A DNA stretch of 64,000 nucleotides from Nevskiaceae bacterium (GCA_004298465.1 SCRT01000006.1:53421-117420); one strand, 5' to 3'. Shown: positions 17,308 through 26,093, numbered from the stretch's first letter. Numbers and translations are program-made. The notes: generated by a model not told the origin, from the letters alone.

Positions 17308-20300
17308 CGGCCTGCCCCCGATCCTGCCTGTTGTTGCCGCGCGTAGGCGGCGAAAGCCTGCTGTAACATCCGTTTCGGCCGCTGCCGGGGCGGTGCCGGT
17401 CGCTGGGTGGCCTGCGCCACCAGCTCGCCGGCCGCTGCGCCGATCTGCCGGCCGACCGCCGCGCCGGCGGTGCCGCCGACACTGGCGCCGACCACCTGCC
17501 CGGCGACCGCACCCGCCTTGCGCCATTGCGTCGCGCGCTGTGCGTCGCGCCGGGCTTGGGTTTGCTCCGGCTTCGGCCGAGGCTGGGCCGCCATCGGGGC
17601 CTGTGCTGCTTTGCCTTGTTTCATGTTTTCACCTTCCTGTATCGCTTCGGGGCGCAGCGCCGTCGCCTTCGCGCCCGCGTTCTGTTGCAGCCTGTCGATC
17701 AGCTTCGTTGCGTCATTCGTGTACACCTCCGCATGGTTTTTTGCCCGTGATATTTCGACGTACCAGCTCGCCCGGTTCGTCAGGTTTTGCCGCCCGCTTT
17801 CCGCGTGCACCAGCACGCGCGCGGCCGTGCGCCCCTGTGCGGCATGGGCGGTCTGCGCGTAGCCGTAGCGCAGCCGCTGCGGCGCCCGCGCATCGAGCGT
17901 GACGGTCGCGCCCGTGTCGGTTTTCAGCGTGACCGCGTGGCCGTCCACGGCGGCGACCGTGGCCGCCTGCCCGTTCATCGTTTTGGTGGCCCGGTCGTTC
18001 ATCATGAACGCCACCGCATCGCCTGCCGCGACCGGCATCGAGCGGAGTTCGTAGGCGGTCACGCGGGCCGCGCCGCGTGCGGCGGGCTGCCATGCGAGGG
18101 GCGCCGTATCCGGCGCGTCCAGCGCGCGCAGCGTGACGGTTTTCGCGTCCGTCGATTCCACGCGGTACAGCGTCCGCGCCTGCGGCCCGTCCTTGTAGCT
18201 GCGGCCGAATTCCACCACCTGCCCGGCGCGGTAGCTCGCGGCCTGCCGCGCTTCCGCGCGCGTGCGGTCCTGGCGCACGAGCTGCCGCACGTCCACCGTC
18301 GGCCCGAGTTCGCCGCGCGCCTGCAAGCGTTCCCGAATCTTCGTATTCAGTGCGTCGCGGCCTTCGCGCGACGGCTCGATCACCAGCGTTTCCCGTCGCT
18401 CGTCGGGGGACAGGCTCGCGTAACGATCCGCGAGGGCATCCAGGCGCGCGGCGGCGTCCTCGATGACCTGCATCCCGCCCGTAGCGCCGACCGCCTGCAC
18501 GGATTCCTGCACACGGCCACCCAATGCCGCCTGCACCGCCTGCAAGAGCTGCGGATCACGCTGGCGCACGATGTCGGTGAGGTGCAGCGTCGTTGCCGCT
18601 TTCGCTTCCTGGAGCTGGCGAAAACCGGCGCCCGCCTCCACGCTGCCGAGTTGCTGCGCGTCGCCGACCAGCACCAGCCGCGCGCCGTGCTGCTGGGCGG
18701 CGGCCACCAGCCGGCGCAGTTGATGCGTGCCGGAAAGGCTCGCCTCGTCGAGCACCCAAGCCTGCGGCTTGCCCGGCTTGGTGTAGTCCTGTCCGTCGCG
18801 CGCCGTGTCGATCAGGTGGCGCGCCAGCGTTGTGCCCGTGGCGCCGACCGCCTGACCGAGTTCGGCGGCGGCACTGGCCGTCGGGGCCAGCGCCACGACT
18901 TCGCCGCCCTGCTCGCGGATGGCTTGGGCGTAGGCGGCGAGGACGGTCGTGGTCTTGGCCGTGCCGGCGGCACCCTGCACGAGCGTGACTTGATCGCGGC
19001 TCGCCAGCAGGCCCGCCAGCGCCCGGCGCTGGTCGCCCGTCCATGCCCAGGTCGATTGTCCTTCGGCGTGCTGCACGCGCGCCGTGCGGTCTGCCTTGGT
19101 CTCGATGACGGGCGCCGCCTGTCCGCGTCCCGCCTGTACGCGCCGGATCAGGTCGCGCTCCGTCCGCACCTGCTCCGGCGTGGTGTAGCCGTCCACCGTC
19201 ACGCCGCCCTGTGCGGTCTGCCGCTCGACACGTCGAGGAATGAGGGGCGCCGCCGCGATGGCCTGCTGCACGTCCGCCACGCTCGCGCGCCCCAGCGCGA
19301 AGCGCACGCCCTGCGTCAGCAGGTCATCGCTCGTAAACACCGCCTGTCGCTCCGCAAGGTGCTCAATGGCGGTCGCCACCGCTTCCCGCGCGGCCTGCTG
19401 CACGTCCGGCGCGGCGGATGGCTGCCGGGTGCTCTGGTGCTGTTTTGCGGCTTCGCGCACTGCATCCGGCTGCTGCCCGGCGTCGGCCATCTCGGCCCGC
19501 CAGCGCGCCGCCAGCTCGGCGGGGCGGATGTGCTGCTTCGCCGCGCGCGTCGCCAGCGTCGCAGCCTGCTTCTGTTCGGCCGTCGCGGACTCGCGCGACA
19601 GCCCGCGCGCCGCCAGCGCGGCATCAATCATGTTTTTTCGGGTGCTGAATCGCGCGCGAACTACGGGCGCGACTTCCGCCACTTCAAATGTCCCGCGCGC
19701 GCCGGGCTGCACGGTGTACCCGAGGGCCGCCACGCGCTGCGCCAGCGCCGCGCGATAGATCAATCCGGCCTGCATCTTTTTCCGATACAAACTCGCCCGG
19801 TCGTCCAGCGCACGCCAGCGCTCGTCGTCGTGCGTTGCGTTCATCACGAGGCAATGGCTGTGCAGTTGAGGATCGGCGGCCCGGCTCGTCGTGTGACGGA
19901 ATTGCGCCACGATCAGATTGCCCGTGGTGCGCTTGCGCGTGCCGCCGTGTCCGTCGCGCGTGCCGGCGTCCTGCTCGACCCACGCCAGCGCTTCGGCCAC
20001 GGCCGCTTCATGCGCCGCCACCAATCGATCATCCCCCGACACCAGCGCCGCGACGCTCACGGACTTGGGAGCGCTGAAAGTCAAATCCCAGCCGGGACGG
20101 TGTGCGGCATCCTCGCCGCGCGCACCCTGCAAACCCAGTTGCGTGCCGTCCGGCAGGCGGCCCGCCAGCATCGCGCGAAACGTCCCGGCATCGACGGCAC
20201 CGCCCAGCCCGAGGCGGGCCGCGCCGGCGCCGGCCCACGCGCTCGGCGTTTCCTCGCGGCTGTAGTAATCATCCTCCGCGAGGTAGCGCGTGGCATGGCC

Positions 20301-20330
20301 CACGGACAGGACGGCGGATATCGACAGCAT
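17304..20330 (-). CDS. MobF-family conjugative relaxase/helicase (TrwC/TraI type)
   Basis: 1008 residues. The relaxase domain has the tyrosines Tyr16 and Tyr22/Tyr23 ('YLAEDDYYSRE') and the metal-binding His triad His146, His157, His159 ('DPQLHSHCLVMN'). A RecD-like helicase domain follows, with Walker A 'GAAGTAKTT', 'WVLDEASLSG' and 'AYAQTAHAAQGRTAARVL' (here the near C-terminal helicase motif). The C-terminus is Lys/Gln/Ala-rich with a Gly-rich segment. It nicks oriT and unwinds the transferred strand. Its start overlaps the coupling-protein stop (TGATG). Confidence 0.95.
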   Translation of the reverse strand: MLSISAVLSVGHATRYLAEDDYYSREETPSAWAGAGAARLGLGGAVDAGTFRAMLAGRLPDGTQLGLQGARGEDAAHRPGWDLTFSAPKSVSVAALVSGDDRLVAAHEAAVAEALAWVEQDAGTRDGHGGTRKRTTGNLIVAQFRHTTSRAADPQLHSHCLVMNATHDDERWRALDDRASLYRKKMQAGLIYRAALAQRVAALGYTVQPGARGTFEVAEVAPVVRARFSTRKNMIDAALAARGLSRESATAEQKQAATLATRAAKQHIRPAELAARWRAEMADAGQQPDAVREAAKQHQSTRQPSAAPDVQQAAREAVATAIEHLAERQAVFTSDDLLTQGVRFALGRASVADVQQAIAAAPLIPRRVERQTAQGGVTVDGYTTPEQVRTERDLIRRVQAGRGQAAPVIETKADRTARVQHAEGQSTWAWTGDQRRALAGLLASRDQVTLVQGAAGTAKTTTVLAAYAQAIREQGGEVVALAPTASAAAELGQAVGATGTTLARHLIDTARDGQDYTKPGKPQAWVLDEASLSGTHQLRRLVAAAQQHGARLVLVGDAQQLGSVEAGAGFRQLQEAKAATTLHLTDIVRQRDPQLLQAVQAALGGRVQESVQAVGATGGMQVIEDAAARLDALADRYASLSPDERRETLVIEPSREGRDALNTKIRERLQARGELGPTVDVRQLVRQDRTRAEARQAASYRAGQVVEFGRSYKDGPQARTLYRVESTDAKTVTLRALDAPDTAPLAWQPAARGAARVTAYELRSMPVAAGDAVAFMMNDRATKTMNGQAATVAAVDGHAVTLKTDTGATVTLDARAPQRLRYGYAQTAHAAQGRTAARVLVHAESGRQNLTNRASWYVEISRAKNHAEVYTNDATKLIDRLQQNAGAKATALRPEAIQEGENMKQGKAAQAPMAAQPRPKPEQTQARRDAQRATQWRKAGAVAGQVVGASVGGTAGAAVGRQIGAAAGELVAQATQRPAPPRQRPKRMLQQAFAAYARQQQAGSGAGR

Positions 20331-22291
20331 CAGTCGATGCCCCAGCCGGCGCCGGCATCATTCGCTTGCGGCGGCTCCGGCTCGGCGGCCGCGACGGGGG
20401 CCGGATGCGGAGGGACCACGCGCCCGACGGCATCGCGCGGCACGAAGGCCGGCGACACCACGGGGCGCGCCACATACGGCCATTCCGCCTCGCAGATCGT
20501 GGTCTCCCCGGCCAGCCGCACGTATCCATGCAAATCCTTGAGGCCCGCGAGCTGGGAGGGAAGGAGGATGGGCGCGCGCTCGCGCTGCACGGAAACGCTC
20601 GTTTCGGCCGGGCCGCGCCAGTTGCGGCGCGCGCCGATGGAGGAGCTTTCGTTTGCCCGCTCCATGACCGCTTCACCCAACGAATCCGACAGCCAGCGCC
20701 CGGCGGCCGGCTCGGTGGTGCGCAGGGCCGCGATGGTGGACGGCAGCGAAAGCAACGCGAGGCCGTCCGTTGATCCCCACACCGCCTCCACCTGCTTTGT
20801 GCTTTGGAACCCCAGCACGGCGCAGGCGCCGTAGCCGCGACCTTCGGCGAGCAAGCGGGCCAGCATCGGCATGCGGGGCAGGGTGGGGAACTCGTCGAGC
20901 ACAAACCACACGCGGCGGACTGGATTCGTGCCCAAGGAAAATAGTCCGGCGCAGGCCGCCTCGATCATCGCGGCGACGATGCCGGCCGTTGCGTCGTGGT
21001 GCTCGGGCCGCGCGCCGAGAAACAGCCACGGTTTCGCGCCCGCGCGGTCGGCGTGCGCTCGCACGTACTCCCGCACGGAAAACGAGTTGCCGGCCGCCGC
21101 GTCGGCGTCAAGGAATTGCAGGCCCTGGGCGCCGGCGACGAGGCTATTCATCACCGACTCGCGGAACCTCTCATTGCCATCCGCGAACTGCCGCGCTCCG
21201 GGCCGTGCGCCCAGCAGCGCCCGCATTTCATCCGGCCCCGCGAGCGTGATACAGCGCCACAGGTCGCGCATGGGGCGATCACGCAGCGCGAGCAAGGTAT
21301 CCGCGAGGATCATCCGCGCCGCGCGCGCAAACGTGTCGTCTCCGCCGCGCGGCAAGGCGATGAGGCCGGCCGCGATCCGTGCGGCGTCGGCAGGGTCGTC
21401 CACTTCCGCGAGCGGGTGCCATTTCGGCGCGCGCGCGTCCAATGGGTTGAGGATGACATCACCGACACTGATGTTTACGTCACGGGAACTGCGGTTCTGC
21501 GCAGTGTGATTGGGGTTGGCGTCACTCCCGCTGCGGTAAAAGCGAGCGAGAAAATCCGCCTTGGGGTCGTACACGATGGCCATATCCCCGCGCGCCCGAA
21601 TCTGTGCCAGCAGGTGCCCGATGAGCGTTGATTTACCGGCGCCCGGCACGCCGGCGGCGAGGATGTGCTGGACTTCCGCGCCTACCGGCAGCGGCAGGCC
21701 GGGCGCGATCAGCAGCGGCCCGGCGCGTCCGCGCCGCCGCAGGTCGCGCGCCAGCACCGGCAGCGCGACCACCCGCGACCCGCGCAGGTGGCGTGCGTCG
21801 CGGCGCCGCTCGCCAAGGCGCCACAGCCCGAGTTCGGCCATCGCGGCCAGCGCCGCCGCAATGATTCCCGCCAGCGATCCGACTATAGGCAGGGCTGCCT
21901 TGACATCCTGCGTGGCCGCAATCGCATGCGACCAATTAATCCACTGGTCGGCAGTGCCCGATAGAGGTTGCACGCGGCTCGGGACATGTGCGGTAAATAC
22001 ATGCGGTGGGCGCCGCCCCATGAGGGGCGTGGCCTGTATTCCGTCGATCTGGAATACTGTCCAGATATGCGCCTTGGCTTGCGTGGCGGCAAGTGCGAAT
22101 ACATCGCCGCCCACCCATAAACGCATCAATCCTGTGCCCAGTAAAACAAACAAAACCACGGCCATAATTACCACACGGCTGCCACTTTCCCAAAGGTTCC
22201 AAAAATTCGCCTGGGCTATCGCCGCGCCGATGGTGGCATCTGAGGCCAATCCACGCTGTGCGGGCCGCTCATTCGTGTTATTCGTCGCCAT
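20330..22291 (-). CDS. Type IV coupling protein (TraD/TrwB/VirD4 class)
   Basis: 653 residues from ATG 22291 (GAGGGG 8 nt upstream, overlapping the preceding gene by 14 nt). N-terminal membrane helices (about residues 33-55 and 130-150) precede the cytoplasmic ATPase, with Walker A 'AAGVPGAGKSTLIGHLL', Walker B 'VWFVLDEFPTLPR' and 'CAVLGFQSTKQVEAVWG'. It should hand the relaxase-DNA complex to a secretion channel. No such channel is encoded in the element, so it must dock onto a foreign type IV secretion system. Confidence 0.93.
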   Translation of the reverse strand: MATNNTNERPAQRGLASDATIGAAIAQANFWNLWESGSRVVIMAVVLFVLLGTGLMRLWVGGDVFALAATQAKAHIWTVFQIDGIQATPLMGRRPPHVFTAHVPSRVQPLSGTADQWINWSHAIAATQDVKAALPIVGSLAGIIAAALAAMAELGLWRLGERRRDARHLRGSRVVALPVLARDLRRRGRAGPLLIAPGLPLPVGAEVQHILAAGVPGAGKSTLIGHLLAQIRARGDMAIVYDPKADFLARFYRSGSDANPNHTAQNRSSRDVNISVGDVILNPLDARAPKWHPLAEVDDPADAARIAAGLIALPRGGDDTFARAARMILADTLLALRDRPMRDLWRCITLAGPDEMRALLGARPGARQFADGNERFRESVMNSLVAGAQGLQFLDADAAAGNSFSVREYVRAHADRAGAKPWLFLGARPEHHDATAGIVAAMIEAACAGLFSLGTNPVRRVWFVLDEFPTLPRMPMLARLLAEGRGYGACAVLGFQSTKQVEAVWGSTDGLALLSLPSTIAALRTTEPAAGRWLSDSLGEAVMERANESSSIGARRNWRGPAETSVSVQRERAPILLPSQLAGLKDLHGYVRLAGETTICEAEWPYVARPVVSPAFVPRDAVGRVVPPHPAPVAAAEPEPPQANDAGAGWGID

Positions 22292-22703
22292 GGTCTTGCC
22301 CCTCTGAATCGCTCGCATTGACTTTGGCCCGTCGGCGCGCCAATTCCGCTTTGGCGTATTCGGCGAACTGGGTTATCTGCTCCGGGGTATAGGCGGCGTC
22401 GAGCAATGCACGCGAATAAATGGATGCGGCCACACCTACGGCCAATGCCTCGTTGATGCCTTTTTCCAGCCGATTTATTCCCCGCAGGGCTGCGGCATTG
22501 ATCGCGGCGGCCTGCATATTAGGATCGATATTGGTTGCGGCATCCCAGGAATCGCACCCCGCCTCGATCAATTCCGCGAGCAGGGAATAGACGCTGCGTT
22601 TTTGTGCTCCGGCAAGGGCGCGCACGCGCGCGGCCACGTCCGCCGGCAGGCGGCAGGACACCGGCACGGCGCATGCACCCGGTAGGTCAGTAGCTACGGG
22701 CAT
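22278..22703 (-). CDS. Small relaxosome-accessory-like protein (RHH-type)
   Basis: 141 residues; a perfect AGGAGG site precedes ATG 22703. The N-terminus 'VPVSCRLPADVAARVRALA' then 'KRSVYSLLAELIEAGC' reads as a ribbon-helix-helix DNA-binding unit; the rest is helical and ends acidic. It is first in the accessory-coupling-relaxase operon and directly follows the inverted repeats at 22704-23007, so it probably binds oriT or represses its own operon, as TrwA or TraM/MobC do. Confidence 0.7.
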   Translation of the reverse strand: MPVATDLPGACAVPVSCRLPADVAARVRALAGAQKRSVYSLLAELIEAGCDSWDAATNIDPNMQAAAINAAALRGINRLEKGINEALAVGVAASIYSRALLDAAYTPEQITQFAEYAKAELARRRAKVNASDSEGQDHGDE

Positions 22704-23007
22704 TTGCGCCTCCTATCAGTCCCGCACCGCATGCACCCTGCTTGCGATCCGCATGCGCACCGCATGCGAATCGCAAGCGCCCGCCGTTGCTGGGTTTCCG
22801 GCGTTTTCGCGCGCAGCGCGGCACCCCGCAGGGGTGCCTTCGGTGTGAGCCTTTTCTTGGGGTCCCCGGTTCGCGCAGCGATCCGGGGGCTGTGGGGCCG
22901 AAGGGATAGGGTCTGTTCCCTTTCCCGCGCCCATGGATTGCGAGTTATCCCCGTTCCCGAAGCCGTAAAAAGTGCGAAGGGAAAGGGGGTAACTCGGGCC
23001 TTGTGTA
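22704..23007. other. Candidate oriT / control region
   Basis: This 304 bp gene-free spacer is unusually structured. 22741-22757 and 22761-22777 form a 17 bp inverted repeat (16 of 17 match) around 3 bp, built on CGCATGCG. 22820-22838 is a perfect hairpin GGCACCCC/GGGGTGCC. 22942-22958 and 22979-22995 form a second 17 bp inverted repeat (15 of 17) around 20 bp. It lies directly upstream of the relaxosome genes, the usual place for oriT of a MobF element. The nick site itself was not identified. Confidence 0.6.
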
Positions 23008-23361
23008 TCACAGTGCATCCACGCATTGCGATTGAGTGCGCGGGAATTCACGCGCATTGATCGCATTCGCGCGCCATTCGCGGATTTCGGGTTGCACGTG
23101 GCGATACCATCTGTGCGCCGCCGACACTGGATCAATGCCGCGAATATCGGCGAGCGTGGCGTAGCGCCGCCGGGTATCCGTGTACAGCCACGGTGCTTCC
23201 CATGGCGGGGGCATCATGCCAAGCAACCCGATTGCCAATGGATCACCTAATTTGCGATTATCCCAATAACATAAAAAAGCATCCGAGAATGTTAATTGCC
23301 AATCGGATAGCTGGATTTCATCATCATATGCCTGTGCGGCTGCGGCAATCGGGTCAATCAT
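23008..23361 (-). CDS. Hypothetical protein of the element
   Basis: 117 residues from ATG 23361, with GGGAG 6 nt upstream; it overlaps the previous gene by 8 nt. Contains 'IQLSDWQLTFSDAFLCYW' and 'MPPPWEAPWLYTDTRRR', rich in Trp and Tyr. No signal peptide or known motif. Last gene of the right-hand operon before the oriT-like spacer. Confidence 0.55.
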   Translation of the reverse strand: MIDPIAAAAQAYDDEIQLSDWQLTFSDAFLCYWDNRKLGDPLAIGLLGMMPPPWEAPWLYTDTRRRYATLADIRGIDPVSAAHRWYRHVQPEIREWRANAINAREFPRTQSQCVDAL

Positions 23362-24376
23362 GGCGTGCTCCCTGGATGATGCCGTATTTACGCGATAACG
23401 CCTTTGCATCGTCGGCGGTTTGACGCAATATCTCGATGGCCTGCATGACGCCTATTTTTTCGTCCTGCTCGATATTCGACAAAATCATGTGATTACGCAG
23501 GGCTGTCATTTCGCACATTTCGCGCAATAGAGGCGGGGCGGCGGAATAATCATTGAGTGATTCCCCCCAACCGGCTTTGCCGCGCCGCCGCTCAATCTCG
23601 TAATGAAGTAAATCGACACTCGATAGGCCGCGCGAATCGCGCTGCATATCGCGGATTAATTCGCGGGCATCGGCGGCGGCCTGCCGTGCGCCGGGCGTGG
23701 TCGCGTTCGCGGCTTCCGACTCGACGGCGGCTGCGAGCGTGGCCGCCGCGCGCGGGTCGGCGAGGCGCGCCAAGCGTGCGTCGTCCAGCACGGTAGCCGC
23801 CGTGCCGGCAGCGGCCGCCACCGCGAGCGCCTCAAGCTTGATGGGCGCCGCGTCGGCCACGGCGCCGGGCGCGACCACCGGCAGCGCCAGCAGCGTCCGC
23901 GCCTGCGCATGGTCGATGTAGGCACGGGCGGCGGCGCCGCCATCGGCGTAGTGGCCGCCGGGCAGGAACCGGGATGCGTCCACGTCGGCATTGGTCGCCG
24001 CAAATTCACGCACGCGGGCATCGGCTGCGGCGATGGCGTGCGCGATTTTTGGGCCGCCTATGCCCTGGACGTAGGCATTGGCGGTTGCCCGGCCGGCGGC
24101 AGCGCGCCGGGCGGCATGTGTCGCTGCCGCCGCGTGCGCAGCGGCGCCCGTGGCAGCGGAAACGCAGCTCTGTGGGGCGGGATACAACGCGGCTCGCTGC
24201 CGTTGCGAGTAGATCTGCCGCTGCTGCTCGATCTCCGCATCCCCGGCCGCCCCGATTGCCTCGACGGTCTTGGCGCCGGACTGGTCGGCGTTGTCGGTGA
24301 CTGACCGGGTGGCTTGCTCGATGATCGGCTGGACCACGCCGCGCACGGCGGCGGCGATGATCTCGGCGAGGCTCAT
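23354..24376 (-). CDS. Alanine-rich protein, possibly conjugation-related
   Basis: 340 residues from ATG 24376 (ATGA overlap with the previous gene). The N-terminal third is helical with 'QRQIYSQRQRAALYPAPQSC', the middle is extremely Ala-rich, and the C-terminal third is conserved-looking: 'SSVDLLHYEIERRRGKAGW', 'PPLLREMCEMTALRNHMIL'. The layout recalls TraW-type conjugation proteins of IncI-like systems, but the match is from memory and weak. No clear signal peptide. Confidence 0.5.
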   Translation of the reverse strand: MSLAEIIAAAVRGVVQPIIEQATRSVTDNADQSGAKTVEAIGAAGDAEIEQQRQIYSQRQRAALYPAPQSCVSAATGAAAHAAAATHAARRAAAGRATANAYVQGIGGPKIAHAIAAADARVREFAATNADVDASRFLPGGHYADGGAAARAYIDHAQARTLLALPVVAPGAVADAAPIKLEALAVAAAAGTAATVLDDARLARLADPRAAATLAAAVESEAANATTPGARQAAADARELIRDMQRDSRGLSSVDLLHYEIERRRGKAGWGESLNDYSAAPPLLREMCEMTALRNHMILSNIEQDEKIGVMQAIEILRQTADDAKALSRKYGIIQGARHD

Positions 24377-24672
24377 TTCATTTCCCCGGTCGCCGGGCGC
24401 GACCGGGCGACCGGGGGGCCGAAGGCGAAGCGATGGAGCGCCGGCCAAATGGGGATCACGTTGTGGCCGTACCCCGCCGGCCGGCGGAGCAGGTGCGCGG
24501 CGATTTCGCGGCATTCGGCCGCGATGGCCTGCGCCTCATCGGCATCCGCCCCGCGCACCTGCTCCAGCACCTCGGCCAGGGCGGCTTGATTTGCCGCGGG
24601 CTGGGCAGAGGACAGGTCGGAGAGCCAGTGGATGATCTCTGCGTATGTCCGGCGCATGCGGGGCGCGCTCAT
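24373..24672 (-). CDS. Small hypothetical protein of the element
   Basis: 99 residues, coupled at both ends by ATGA overlaps. Helical N-terminal two thirds ('YAEIIHWLSDL', 'ADEAQAIAAECREIAAHL') and an Arg/Pro-rich tail. No motif recognised. Confidence 0.55.
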   Translation of the reverse strand: MSAPRMRRTYAEIIHWLSDLSSAQPAANQAALAEVLEQVRGADADEAQAIAAECREIAAHLLRRPAGYGHNVIPIWPALHRFAFGPPVARSRPATGEMK

Positions 24673-25214
24673 GGCGTGCTCCCCGCGCCCCGCGTCGATG
24701 CCGTCAGCGCGGCCGCCACGCCCTGCGCCACGTCCGCGATCCGCGCGTCGGCGGCAGCGCGGTCGTGCGCCAGCAGCGCACGGAGCTTGGGCGGCAGGTG
24801 GTTTATGTCGGGGTCGCTGGCCGGCCCGAGCGCCGGCTTGCGGCCGCGCGGCTCGGCTGTGGCCGCCGTAGCGGCCGGCGGTGCCACTGCGCGCGTCTCG
24901 CGCTCGGCGCGCCGCGCGGCGGCGCCGGCGAGGATGGGGAGCAGCTCGATGCGGCTGGGCACGCCGGGGCCACGGCCCGGCTCGACGCGGATCAGGCCGA
25001 GAGCGGCCAGCTCGGCAGCGGCACGCGATACGGCGCGCGTGCACACCCTCATCTGCGCGCCCGCGTCGGCCCACGTCAGCCTCGCGACGCCGGCCGACGC
25101 GGCGCGGATGAGCACGCGGGCTAGGCGCAGCGAGTCGCGCGACATGTCGCCCATCGCCGAGTCGATGGCGTCTTCCCAGTCGCTGCGCCGGTATTCGGCC
25201 GCCGGCGCGCTCAT
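24669..25214 (-). CDS. Winged-helix DNA-binding protein (replication/regulation type)
   Basis: 181 residues from ATG 25214, overlapping the xis-like gene stop as ATGA. 'DSLRLARVLIRAASAGVA', 'LTWADAGAQMRVCTRAVSR' and 'AAAELAALGLIRVEPGRGP' make a winged helix-turn-helix. An Ala/Pro-rich linker and a helical tail follow. It may regulate the operon or help replicate the excised circle; no catalytic motif is seen. Confidence 0.55.
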   Translation of the reverse strand: MSAPAAEYRRSDWEDAIDSAMGDMSRDSLRLARVLIRAASAGVARLTWADAGAQMRVCTRAVSRAAAELAALGLIRVEPGRGPGVPSRIELLPILAGAAARRAERETRAVAPPAATAATAEPRGRKPALGPASDPDINHLPPKLRALLAHDRAAADARIADVAQGVAAALTASTRGAGSTP

Positions 25215-25441
25215 GGTCGCGCCTCGCGCTGGCGGGCGTCCGCCCACACGCGCAGGTGCTCGGGGCGCCAACGCAGAGGGCGGGGGACCACGGGCTGGGG
25301 CAGCCCCATTCGGCGCCAGTGTGCCCGGACCGAGCACGGTGCCATGCCGATCCACGCCGCCACATCCTCCACGGTCCACGCCGGCTCTAGCGCAGTGGCT
25401 GGCCGGGGGGCAGGGGTGAGGGTGGGATGACGTGCGTCCAT
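25211..25441 (-). CDS. Small MerR/AlpA-type DNA-binding protein, likely excisionase
   Basis: 76 residues. 'WTVEDVAAWIGMAPCSVRAH' followed by 'MGLPQPVVPRPLRWRPEHL' is the MerR-like helix-turn-helix and wing of AlpA/Xis proteins. It is the first gene of the leftward operon, about 650 bp from attR, and its start lies within a palindrome covering its own -10 region. Excisionase is the likeliest role. Confidence 0.65.
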   Translation of the reverse strand: MDARHPTLTPAPRPATALEPAWTVEDVAAWIGMAPCSVRAHWRRMGLPQPVVPRPLRWRPEHLRVWADARQREARP

Positions 25442-25476
25442 GGCGCAGATATAGCGCCACAGCCGAATAAAATCAA
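25441..25476 (-). promoter_or_regulatory. Promoter for an apparently leaderless operon, with palindrome
   Basis: On the minus strand TTGATT (25476-25471), 17 bp, TATATC (25453-25448), then only 6 nt to the ATG at 25441. Transcription would start at or next to the A of ATG, giving a leaderless mRNA. TGGCGC (25441-25446) and GCGCCA (25454-25459) form a perfect inverted repeat over the -10, fitting autorepression by the encoded HTH protein. Confidence 0.5.
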
Positions 25477-25755
25477 TCGTAAGTATTTGAATTTAAAGCA
25501 TACTTGCGTATGTAGTACACATACACAAGACAAGCCATACCCGCAAACGAAGGAAATCAAGCGCTTGCGTCGCGTGCCCATCCGGCGACCCGATTCGGGG
25601 CCGGCCAGCCGGCGAGCCGCGATCCGCGCAGCGATGCAGCCGGCCGGGGGGCAGAGACCAGCCGGGAGTGGCGCTACTGCGCGACGCGGACGCGACCGCA
25701 TCCACCCCACGTCGTCTGCCCCGCCCGCTCACGTTTTTAGTTTTTTCGCGCGACC

Positions 25756-25905
25756 CGACCTAGGAGAAAAGCTAGGAAAAAAGCTAGGACGCGCGCGCGA
25801 GCATATATATGCGCTAGGGCGCCGGCGCCCTAGTTCAGGGCACGGACGCCCTAGTTCAGGGCACGGACGCCCTGGTTCGCTTGATACTAGGGCGCCGGCG
25901 CCCCG
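25756..25905. repeat. Iteron-like tandem repeats and palindromes
   Basis: The 25477-26093 stretch shows no convincing gene. It holds three GCTAGGA-like repeats (about 25760-25790), a TATATATA run, a perfect 20 bp palindrome CTAGGGCGCC/GGCGCCCTAG (25814-25833), and a 21 bp tandem unit GCCCTAGTTCAGGGCACGGAC repeated twice plus a partial third (25828-25880), each with a GCCCT/AGGGC stem. The palindrome recurs in part near 25889-25908. Such clustering suggests an origin-like or protein-loading site for the excised element. Confidence 0.55.
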
Positions 25906-25990
25906 GTTCCGGTAGCGCTGTCATTTGGGCAACTTTTACGCGGCTACGCGACGCGAACCCCACACGGCGCATGGGTTTGCGGCCGGTTTC

Positions 25991-26057
25991 TGGTACACAC
26001 TCTGTACACTATTCGGGGGTGAAAATGGGTTAAAATGCGTTAACGAGGGTTAACGAG
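25991..26057. promoter_or_regulatory. Putative arm-type sites near attR
   Basis: TGGTACACA then TGTACAC at 25991-26012 matches the left-end site at 11395-11416. Further in, GTTAACGAG occurs twice 10 bp apart (26039-26047, 26049-26057), just 37 bp from the att repeat. Short direct repeats in this position commonly bind integrase or excisionase. Confidence 0.45.
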
Positions 26058-26093
26058 AGTAATTGAACAAACTCAATATAAACAACGAGTTAA

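Noticed and set aside
17787..20834. 1015-codon open frame on the plus strand opposite the relaxase and coupling-protein genes
   Set aside because: It is the antisense shadow of GC-rich codons; the minus strand carries complete relaxase motifs and coupled starts, and the plus-strand product is Arg/Gly/Ala-rich without any domain.
25800..25900. CRISPR array
   Set aside because: The units are head-to-tail with no unique spacers, and no cas gene is present in the window.
25427..25915. 162-codon open frame across the repeat region
   Set aside because: It would translate the tandem repeats and the divergent promoter; composition is Arg/Pro-rich and no start signal fits.
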